Assembly: GCA_039917615.1 (NCBI GenBank) | Contig: JBDSJD010000029.1 | Location: 124,001-188,000, forward strand | Reading direction: 5' to 3' | Source: ZC4RG30 sp039917615 | GTDB taxonomy: Bacteria > Pseudomonadota > Gammaproteobacteria > Steroidobacterales > Steroidobacteraceae | DNA: 64,000 nucleotides | Shown: in pieces, positions 57,276 through 64,000 of the stretch | Layout: the number at the start of each line of letters is the position of its first letter | How positions within the stretch are numbered: the stretch's first letter is position 1 | The notes under the pieces: generated by a model | Database searches by the model: none | Seen by the model: the letters and a program-made list of their open reading frames with translations, nothing else | What the model was told of the DNA's origin: nothing | Made by a program: the position numbers and the translations under genes

Positions 57276-58958
57276 TCAAGGGGCGCCCATGGCCCCTTGG
57301 ATCAGCTTCACCATTTCCGGGGTACTGGGCGAATCGCGTCCCCCGCCGCGGGAAATCTGCTCCCCCTGCTCGAGGCCCACCATGGCGTCCAGCAGAGTCC
57401 TACCGCGCGCATCCTTGATATCAAGTTTCGCGCCATTGTCGATCAGGAACTCCGCGAGTTTGAGCCAGCTCCGCGCCGTAACGGTTTCGATGATAGTGCC
57501 CGCACCAACAGCGCCGAAGATTGCGGTTTGCCCCTGCCGCTCGCTCATCGAGTTGGGGCGCGCGATAAGACCGGTGTGGCTGCTGGTGTCGGTGATGCGC
57601 GCGTTGATATCCGCGCCGGCCTCCAGCAGTATGCGAAGTATTGCGATGGCATCATCCTCAAGCCCTGGCCTCGCCTTGAGGGTAGGACTCTGCCCTGGAC
57701 CTGAGCCGCCCACCCCGCCGTGACCAATGCCGGAAACGGCCATGAGTGGTGTCACGCCCATCACATTGGGCAGGTCAACCAAGGCGCCATGCTTCAGCAG
57801 CAACTCCACTGCCTCGCGATCAAAACCCACCGCCGCGCGCAGCAACGGCGTGCAGCCCGTATTCAGAAGGTCGTCCACGAAACGGCCGAGAAACGGACGG
57901 TGCGCCTCCAGCTGCGTATTGGGATCCACGCCCATCTCCAGGAGCCGCTGTGCAACCTGGATGGCGCTGCTGGACTGGGGACCTGCAGTGGCCACGGCTC
58001 CGCCGGCGGGCAGCGCTGCGCCACCTCTGCCACCTGCGCCTGCACCGCGTGCTCCTCCGCGACCACCACCGCCGCCACCACCTCCAATGGTGCCGCCACG
58101 ACTGTGCATGTCGATTGCGATGTACAGCGCCGTACGGCCCCACCAATCGGAAAGGTGTGGATTGGCGCCCTGATCCAGCAGGTAGTTGGCAATCGCGTAG
58201 TTGCCGTTGTCGATGGCGTTCATCAACGGCGAAACCCCGTCTGGCGTGGGTCGCTCCAGTTTCGCGCCAGCCTTCAGCAGCGACTTCACGCAGTCCAGGC
58301 AACCTGAGCGCGTGGCGTAAAGCAGAGGTGTCAGGCCGCCGGTTGCGCGGTATTGCGCACGCGGCTCGCCGGTCATCTGGTTGCCCCAGTCGTTGACTGC
58401 CGAACGGAAGTCCACCTCGGCGCCCTGTTTGATCAGGAAATCCGTCACCGCGGCCGCGCCCACAGTGCTGCTGCCAACCGCCCACATCAGCGCCGATTGC
58501 CCGCGGAACTTCTCGCGCGTATCCACCTTGGCGCCAGCCTTCACCAGCGTTTCAACAATGGGCAGCGAGCCCTGTCGTGCGGCGAGCATCAACGGCGTCT
58601 CGTCGTCCTCGTTGCCAAGGTTCGGATCGGCGCCGGCCTGCAGCAGCAGATCGATCAGTTCCTTGTCTTTGATGCCGATGGCCTCGGCAAGCACCGTGGC
58701 GCCCAGCACGTTGCGACCACCAGGTTTCGCACCGCGCTTCAGCAGCTCTCTCGCCATTTCAACGTCCGCGCGAACCACGGCCCACATCAATGGCGTGGTG
58801 CCATCAGGCTGGGCGACGTTCACATCAGCACCGTTGCGGATGGCGGCCAACGCCTCTTTACGCTCGCCATCGCGAGCCAAGGTGGAAACGTCGGCCGCGA
58901 CAGCCAGCATGGGCAACAATGCGGCGACCGCAGTCAGCAGAATTCTGGTATTGCGCAT
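57276..58958 (-). CDS. exported ankyrin-repeat protein
   Basis: A 560-residue protein with a signal peptide (MRNTRILLTAVAALLPMLAVAA) followed by at least eight ankyrin repeats (for example NGADVNVAQPDGTTPLMWAV, AGADPNLGNEDDETPLMLAA, QGANPHLSDWWGRTALYIAI). A poly-Gly/Arg/Ala spacer (GGGGGGGGRGG..., about residues 310-340) separates the early repeats from the later ones. The ATG at 58958 lies 5 bases after the MBL stop, as last gene of a four-gene exported operon. Secreted ankyrin proteins are uncommon in free-living bacteria. Confidence 0.9.
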   Translation of the reverse strand: MRNTRILLTAVAALLPMLAVAADVSTLARDGERKEALAAIRNGADVNVAQPDGTTPLMWAVVRADVEMARELLKRGAKPGGRNVLGATVLAEAIGIKDKELIDLLLQAGADPNLGNEDDETPLMLAARQGSLPIVETLVKAGAKVDTREKFRGQSALMWAVGSSTVGAAAVTDFLIKQGAEVDFRSAVNDWGNQMTGEPRAQYRATGGLTPLLYATRSGCLDCVKSLLKAGAKLERPTPDGVSPLMNAIDNGNYAIANYLLDQGANPHLSDWWGRTALYIAIDMHSRGGTIGGGGGGGGRGGARGAGAGGRGGAALPAGGAVATAGPQSSSAIQVAQRLLEMGVDPNTQLEAHRPFLGRFVDDLLNTGCTPLLRAAVGFDREAVELLLKHGALVDLPNVMGVTPLMAVSGIGHGGVGGSGPGQSPTLKARPGLEDDAIAILRILLEAGADINARITDTSSHTGLIARPNSMSERQGQTAIFGAVGAGTIIETVTARSWLKLAEFLIDNGAKLDIKDARGRTLLDAMVGLEQGEQISRGGGRDSPSTPEMVKLIQGAMGAP

Positions 58959-58963
58959 GATGA

Positions 58964-59896
58964 TTACACGATCGAATGCGAGAGCTTGTTGTAGTGCGCC
59001 CACATGCCCTTGTGTGCGGCGTAGATGAATTTGTTCTGATCGGCCAGCGCGCGTGGCAATCCATCGAGCAGCTTTGCCGTCTGCATGCCCTCCGTGGTCA
59101 TGCCCTTGCGCATGGCATCCGACACGCGTTCGAACGCGGACGCCATGGCAGTTTGTTCGGTTGTAAGCTCGGTGCGGGAAATCACCCCGCCGGTGGACGC
59201 AATGATGCGTGTCTGCGCATTGCCGATGCCAAGCAGCTTCGTCTGCGAATCCACGCGTCCGCCCAACCAGCCACCCTCGAACCAGGCGAGTTCGGGATCG
59301 AGCTGCGGAGACACGGCATCACCCACCAGCAGCACATTGGACTCGCGCAGATAGACATAAATGTCGCCATCGGTATGCGGCTGCTGCAGATAGCCGTATT
59401 CGATATGTTCCTTGCCGAACTGCAGCTGCCTGCTGCCGTTGTAGAAAACTTGACCAGGCACGGCGACCTTGTCGCGCGCCTTGATGTAGCGTTCTTCCCA
59501 GGGCACATACTGGTCCACGGCCATGCGCTGTGCCGTCTTGGCGTGCGCGATGATCTTCGCGCCAGCCGCACCGAACACGTCATTGCCGCCGGTCTGGGGC
59601 GCATGCCAGTGCGTGTTGAAGACGGTGTGCACCTTGGCGCCACGCGCAAACTTCGAAAGCTCCGCCTGCAACTGTTCAGTGGTGCCCGGCGCGCCCGAAT
59701 CCACCAGCAGCAACCCCTCTTCACCACGCAGTGCCACCAGATTGCCGCCGAGGCCGCCGATGAACAGCAGCCGGTCATTCAGCTTGCTGGCAGATACCTT
59801 CGCGCCATCGGCCAGCGCCCTGCCGATTACGCTCAGGCCCGCTGCGGCACCCACGCCGGCCGCCAATACGGCACGTCTGTTGAACGTGCTGGTCAC
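58964..59896 (-). CDS. Tat-exported MBL-fold hydrolase, altered metal site
   Basis: A 310-residue metallo-beta-lactamase-fold protein. The N-terminus FNRRAVLAAGVGAAAGLSVIG is a twin-arginine signal. The first metal motif reads H96-W-H98-A-P-Q instead of HxHxDH, so the Asp and third His are lost; later ligands remain (PHTDGD and VLLVGDAVSP). One zinc site may be missing or rebuilt. GTG 59896 is chosen because CGGGAG lies 6 bases before it; the GTG at 59917 is less likely. It lies 1 base after the DUF1552 gene. Confidence 0.85.
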   Translation of the reverse strand: MTSTFNRRAVLAAGVGAAAGLSVIGRALADGAKVSASKLNDRLLFIGGLGGNLVALRGEEGLLLVDSGAPGTTEQLQAELSKFARGAKVHTVFNTHWHAPQTGGNDVFGAAGAKIIAHAKTAQRMAVDQYVPWEERYIKARDKVAVPGQVFYNGSRQLQFGKEHIEYGYLQQPHTDGDIYVYLRESNVLLVGDAVSPQLDPELAWFEGGWLGGRVDSQTKLLGIGNAQTRIIASTGGVISRTELTTEQTAMASAFERVSDAMRKGMTTEGMQTAKLLDGLPRALADQNKFIYAAHKGMWAHYNKLSHSIV

Positions 59897-59897
59897 C

Positions 59898-61232
59898 TCA
59901 AACTCCCGCAAGCACACCGGTGCTGTTACTGAATTTTTCCTGCGCGAGACCCGCCATGTTCAGCACCGTGAGATGCAGGTTGGCCACCGGCGTGTGCTCC
60001 GGCGGCACGATGTGCCTGCCGCCCTTGAGCTTGCCGTTGGCGCCGCCCACGAGAATGATGGGCAGCGGATAATTGTTGTGCCGGTCGCTGTTGCTCATGT
60101 TCGAGCCATACATGAGCAGCGAGTGGTCCAGCAGCGTGCCGTCGCCATCCGGCGTCGCCGCCAGCCTGTCGACGAATCGCGCGAACTGCTGCATGTGCCA
60201 GGTCTGGATGCCCGTCAGCTGCTGCAGCCGCTCGGGAATGTTGGCGTGGTGCGAAACGGCATGGAACGCATCCTTCACGCCCAGGTGGGTGTATGCGCGG
60301 GAAGTGCCCTCCGCCACCATCATGTATGAAGCAACGCGCGTGAGATTGGCCTGGTAGGACAGCGCTATCAGATCGAACATCATGTTCACCTGATCGCCAA
60401 AGGCATCCAGCTGGCCCGCCGGCGCATCCGGCAGCTTGATGGATGAGATATCGCGCGCCCTGGCTTTCTCCAGACGCCGCTCGATCTCGCGGATGGTCTC
60501 CAGGTAGTTGTCCATCACCCTTTTATCGCTGGCGCCCACCTCGTTGCGAAGCGCCTTGGTGCGATCGCTGATCAGGTCGAGAATGCTGCCGGTCTGGCGC
60601 GAGATCAGCGCGCGCTCGGCATCGGTATCGCCCTCGCCGAACAGTTGCAGGAACACCTTGCGCGGGTTGTATTCCATCGGTAGCGGCGTGTGGTCATCGC
60701 GGAACGAAAGCGTGGTGCTGTAATAGCCGCCACCCGAGGCCTGCTGGTTGGTGATCTCGGATGACAGCTCCAATGAAGGCAGTGTGGCGTCCTGGCCGAT
60801 CTTCGCCGCGATCAGCTGGTCAAGCGTCTGCGACATGTGCGCACCAGACTGGCTGCTGTCGGGCCGCACGGCCGAGAGCCAGGTAGCTGGGTTGAGAGTG
60901 TGCACCGAGCCTGCGCTCGCGGCGTTCTCCAGGTTCGCGAACGAGAGCAGCTGCTGCTTGTGCTTGTCCAGCGGCTTCATGATCTTGTTCAGCGTAAAAC
61001 CCGCGCCTTCGCCGCTTGGCGTCCAGGCATCCACTTCCTTGCCCAGCGGCGTGTTGTCCATGATCGCGCCGTGCGGAAGGTAGAAGAAACCCGCACGCAG
61101 CTTTGGCACTGCAGCCGTGGCAGACAGGGCGGTGCCCGCTGGGATCATGGCATCCAGCAAGGGCAAGCCCACGGAAACGCCCAGACCCTTGAGGGTTGCG
61201 CGTCGGGAAATATGCTTCTTCGTAATGAACAT
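59898..61232 (-). CDS. Tat-exported DUF1552 protein
   Basis: A 444-residue protein with a twin-arginine signal (SRRATLKGLGVSVGLPLLDAM) and the DUF1552 fold: RAGFFYLPHGAIMDNT early, SVHTLNPATWLS, and near the C-terminus DHSLLMYGSNMSNSDRHNNYPLPIILVGGANGKLKGG. DUF1552 proteins always pair with DUF1592 multi-domain cytochromes, here encoded 20 bases upstream. They resemble sulfatase/alkaline-phosphatase-like DUF1501 proteins; the reaction is unknown. Confidence 0.92.
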   Translation of the reverse strand: MFITKKHISRRATLKGLGVSVGLPLLDAMIPAGTALSATAAVPKLRAGFFYLPHGAIMDNTPLGKEVDAWTPSGEGAGFTLNKIMKPLDKHKQQLLSFANLENAASAGSVHTLNPATWLSAVRPDSSQSGAHMSQTLDQLIAAKIGQDATLPSLELSSEITNQQASGGGYYSTTLSFRDDHTPLPMEYNPRKVFLQLFGEGDTDAERALISRQTGSILDLISDRTKALRNEVGASDKRVMDNYLETIREIERRLEKARARDISSIKLPDAPAGQLDAFGDQVNMMFDLIALSYQANLTRVASYMMVAEGTSRAYTHLGVKDAFHAVSHHANIPERLQQLTGIQTWHMQQFARFVDRLAATPDGDGTLLDHSLLMYGSNMSNSDRHNNYPLPIILVGGANGKLKGGRHIVPPEHTPVANLHLTVLNMAGLAQEKFSNSTGVLAGV

Positions 61233-61252
61233 GAGGATTACCTCTCTCCAGA

Positions 61253-63637
61253 CTATTTCTGCACAGCGGCCACGGCTGGCGCGGCTTTGCTTGCTTCAGT
61301 ATGTGGCTGCCCCTGCAGTTTGAACGCGTCGGACTTCGCGACTCCCATCACCAGGTCGAAGAAATGATAACCACCGGTTTTTGTATCACGCACGATCTGG
61401 CGCACCTGCGGCATATCGGCAGGTTCAACCTCGCGGCCGGCGCCGTACATCAGCAGCTTCTGCACCATGGTCTGCACGAACTGCTCCGGCCGGGTGAGCA
61501 GCGCTTCGCGCAGGCCTGAAACACCCTTGATTGCCACGCCATTTGGCAGCACGGTGCTGGCGTCCACCTCGATGCCGTTGTCACGCGCGCGATAAGCGCC
61601 GATCACATCGAAGTTCTCCATGGCCAGACCAATGGGATCGATCACGCCATGACACTGGTTGCAGCTTTTGGCGGCGCGGTGCATTTCGAGACGTCCGCGC
61701 AGCGTGGTGGGCTTGGCGCCCTCCGCCGGATTCAGGTTGGTCTCGACGCCTGGCGGAGGCGGACTGGTCATGGTATTGAGCAGCTTCTCGAGCACCCAGG
61801 CGCCGCGCAATACCGGTGAAGTCCGGTCCGGATAGGAAGTGCGAAGCAACACCGCGCCCTTGCCCAGCAACCCGTAGCGGTTGGCATCGGTCAACTGCAC
61901 GCGGGCGAATTCCGTCCCCTGCACGCCGCGAATACCGTAGTGCGTCGCGAGCCTGCCGTTGACGTAGGTGTAGTCCGCAGACAGCAGCTCGAGCACGCTC
62001 TTGTTCTCGAGCAGAACCTCGGAAAGGAACAGCCTCATCTCGGTGGAAAAGGCGTCCTTCAATCCTGTGTCGAAACCCCTGTACAACTCCGCATCCGGCT
62101 TCACCGCATCCAGATCGTCCACGTTGAGCCAGCGCATCGCGAAGCTGTTGACCAGTGCAGACGCCCGCTTGTCCGCCAGCATCCGCCTGATCTGCTTTTC
62201 GTACACGGTGGAATCGTTGAGCTTGCCGCTGATTGCGGCCGCACGCAGTTCGTCATCCGGCACATCGCTCCACAGGAAAAAGCTCAGGCGCGAAGCCAGT
62301 TCCAGAGCAGTCAGTGATTGCGGACGCTTCTGTTTGTCGTCAGCCTTCGGCTGGATGGTGCGATAGAGAAACTCGGGACTGGAAATCACCGCCATGACGA
62401 CTTCCTGGACACCACCAATGAAACTACCGATTTCCTTGCGGCCGGTGGCATAGAAACCCATCAGCCGCTGCACATCCGCGTCTGTGACCGGGCGACGATA
62501 GGCCTGGGTTGCCAGATGTCGCGCGATCTTTTCCGCGCAGGGTTGCTCTTCCGGTTGGGCGTTTGCGTAACAGACAAAAATGCGGTCACGGGCCTGGCCG
62601 GCGCTGAATGCAGTCGGACCGTACGGACCAGCCACCTCCACGCTGCGTGGATTCGCGCCATTCGCGCCCACACCGCCACCGGTGTTGGCATCCGACAGCA
62701 CCCGCGCGCGTTCTACGGTGGTGACGATGATCTCGTGCATGCCGAAGGGTGCCTTCACGGGAATGTTCTGGAAGCGCGCCATCACTTTGGCGCTGCCGGA
62801 AGCTCCCTGGTCCGCGAGGGCGAGATCTTCCTTGCCGCCGACATCGCCTCGGAAAAACTCCTTGCCATCGAGAAACATCACCACGGTTGATCGGAACAGG
62901 CCGGGGTGCGTGTTCGCCCCGCCGGAGAGGTCCGTGAGGATGCTGACGCGATATTCACCATCCGCGGGGAAGTAGTGATTGAACCTCAACCCGTTGCCGG
63001 CGCCGGGCGGCAGCGTGCCCGCACTCTGAGCGAGCCCGTATGTGGCCTTCACCAGCTTCGGCACGGCGGTGCCCGTTGCGCGCGCCGAGATAAAACGCGC
63101 CGCTGAGATGTACTGATCAAGAAACGCCGGCGACACCGTCAGTGATGCGGCGATGTTGTCGAAGCCTTCCAGCTCGACGTCGGGCGGCAGCAGGTCCTCC
63201 ACCTTTATGTCGACCGCCAGCAGCGTGCGCACCGCGTTGGCGTACTCGGTGCGGTTCAGGCGCTGCGCGGTGACGTACTGGGCGCGGGGCGTCTCCTTGC
63301 GCGCGTCAAGGGTGGTCTCAAGCCACGCGACCAGGTCGTCTTTCTCGGCCTGGGAAGGCTGCTTGTAGCCCGGGGGCGGCATCAGGTGACCGCGCAGCTT
63401 ACGGACGGTGTGTTCCCACACCTTGATGTCTTTCGGCACATCCGCAGGGGTCAGGGTGTCGAATGAGAGTCCGCCCGCCCAATCGGTGGTGTTGTGGCAA
63501 TCGTTGCAATAGGTTTCGAGCATCGACCAGCGTTTGGCAACGGCAGCGGCGGCAGCGCCCGCCTTGGTCTGCGCAAATACAGGCGCGGCCACCAACAGGG
63601 CGACCATCAAAAACAAGGGCTTCATGGCGTATCGCAT
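61253..63637 (-). CDS. exported DUF1592-type multi-domain c-type cytochrome
   Basis: About 794 residues. Signal peptide, then an N-terminal cytochrome-like motif C44-ND-C47-H48, a DUF1587 segment (LNRTEYANAVRTLL), DUF1595, DUF1592 (LTALELASRLSFFLWSDVPDDELRAAA), DUF1588 with a second heme motif (KSCNQCHGVIDPIGLAMENFD, near residue 661) and C-terminal DUF1585. Common in Planctomycetes and some gammaproteobacteria. Start uncertain: ATG at 63643, 63637 or 63625. It heads the four-gene operon; function unknown, possibly redox-linked polymer degradation. Confidence 0.9.
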   Translation of the reverse strand: MRYAMKPLFLMVALLVAAPVFAQTKAGAAAAAVAKRWSMLETYCNDCHNTTDWAGGLSFDTLTPADVPKDIKVWEHTVRKLRGHLMPPPGYKQPSQAEKDDLVAWLETTLDARKETPRAQYVTAQRLNRTEYANAVRTLLAVDIKVEDLLPPDVELEGFDNIAASLTVSPAFLDQYISAARFISARATGTAVPKLVKATYGLAQSAGTLPPGAGNGLRFNHYFPADGEYRVSILTDLSGGANTHPGLFRSTVVMFLDGKEFFRGDVGGKEDLALADQGASGSAKVMARFQNIPVKAPFGMHEIIVTTVERARVLSDANTGGGVGANGANPRSVEVAGPYGPTAFSAGQARDRIFVCYANAQPEEQPCAEKIARHLATQAYRRPVTDADVQRLMGFYATGRKEIGSFIGGVQEVVMAVISSPEFLYRTIQPKADDKQKRPQSLTALELASRLSFFLWSDVPDDELRAAAISGKLNDSTVYEKQIRRMLADKRASALVNSFAMRWLNVDDLDAVKPDAELYRGFDTGLKDAFSTEMRLFLSEVLLENKSVLELLSADYTYVNGRLATHYGIRGVQGTEFARVQLTDANRYGLLGKGAVLLRTSYPDRTSPVLRGAWVLEKLLNTMTSPPPPGVETNLNPAEGAKPTTLRGRLEMHRAAKSCNQCHGVIDPIGLAMENFDVIGAYRARDNGIEVDASTVLPNGVAIKGVSGLREALLTRPEQFVQTMVQKLLMYGAGREVEPADMPQVRQIVRDTKTGGYHFFDLVMGVAKSDAFKLQGQPHTEASKAAPAVAAVQK

Positions 63638-63751
63638 ACACATCTGATCCCGGCACTGCCGAAGCGTTCCCGACTGCAGGCCACTTGGGGAATACCTTCC
63701 GGCTATAATTCCGGGCTGTTTCCAAGCCATCCGATCGAGACCCCCCAACGT

Positions 63752-64000
63752 GAGCAAGCAAGACACCCACTTTTTCAACGTATTCAGCGTCGTCCTTGGC
63801 CTGCTGGTGGCCTTCGCCATCCTGATGTTTGCGCTGGCCCGCTACGTGGGCAAACACGAGCAGAACGCGCAGGTACTTAAAGAACCCATGTTGCAACAAA
63901 GCGTTGACAGCCGGGTCGGCATTCCCGCCCGGATTGCCGTAGCAGGGCAGGATAACAGTGCCCTGAAAATTGCGCCGGTTTCCGCGACTGCTGCTGCGCC
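63752..64000 (+). CDS. membrane-anchored protein, partial (cytochrome c5-like N-terminus)
   Basis: GTG 63752 opens a frame with no stop to the window edge (83 codons): MSKQDTHFFNVFSVVLGLLVAFAILMFALARYVGK, one membrane anchor with a short cytoplasmic tail, then a soluble linker. The N-terminus resembles membrane-bound cytochrome c5-family proteins, but the heme motif would lie beyond the window. A consensus TATAAT (63704-63709) lies 42 bases upstream in the divergent gap with the DUF1592 gene. Confidence 0.6.

Noticed and set aside
1..64000. CRISPR arrays, complete insertion sequences, rRNA genes
   Set aside because: No regularly spaced repeats, transposase motifs or rRNA segments were seen.

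Overview
The window is high-GC bacterial DNA from a gammaproteobacterium. Three things point there: the block lptM-polA-(sRNA slot)-engB-cytochrome c4-dsbA-like-corA, an Lnt gene, and a very large TonB-dependent receptor with a paired lipoprotein. The DUF1592/DUF1552 pair together with giant TonB receptors fits a Steroidobacter/Nevskia/Xanthomonadales-like lineage. That placement is inference only, because there is no rRNA to confirm it.

Region 1 (1-3.4 kb) holds a divergent MFS efflux/TetR pair with two operator copies and two tandem PIN-toxin modules. Region 2 (3.4-11.7 kb) is one co-directional arginine operon: argR, argG, an unassigned P-loop protein, argC, argD, an argF'-type acyl-ornithine transcarbamylase, argB and argH. 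No N-acylglutamate synthase (argA/argJ) and no deacylase (argE) is present. The transcarbamylase has Ala at the residue that separates acetyl- from succinyl-ornithine enzymes, which predicts succinylated intermediates. The P-loop protein resembles the DUF1611/DgcN glutamate N-acetyltransferase family, so it is a candidate for the missing acylglutamate synthase. This is the most interesting possible new system in the window.

Region 3 (12-36 kb) is accessory. It holds a RecB-nuclease/SF1-helicase fusion, the mobile mystery protein A/B (HTH/Fic) pair, VOC and ankyrin genes, a candidate structured RNA, a secreted intradiol-dioxygenase-like protein, a beta-lactamase-fold hydrolase, and a MacAB-like ABC exporter split around a BlaI-type repressor. 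It also holds FitAB, Fic, cupin, ArsR/AHSA1, BrnTA and ParDE modules, a hicB remnant, a GIY-YIG protein, an ECF sigma/anti-sigma operon and lnt. Many repressor genes have visible palindromic operators.

Region 4 (36-44 kb) is housekeeping: lptM, polA, engB, cytochrome c4, a DsbA-like lipoprotein, corA and tRNA-Arg(CCG). Between polA and engB, where Spot 42 or ErsA sits in other gammaproteobacteria, there is an exact GAACTT-N16-TCTGA extracytoplasmic-stress promoter. It is followed by a short structured RNA with a CCCUCCC loop and a strong terminator, an ErsA-like sRNA candidate.

Region 5 (44-64 kb) holds a class II Fic protein and a TonB receptor/lipoprotein operon. Next come small hydrophilic proteins, Ku, a membrane protein followed by a 24-residue membrane peptide, and a crystallin/glycine-zipper protein. 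A four-gene exported operon follows (DUF1592, DUF1552, MBL-fold, ankyrin), and the window ends in the start of a membrane-anchored, probably cytochrome, gene.
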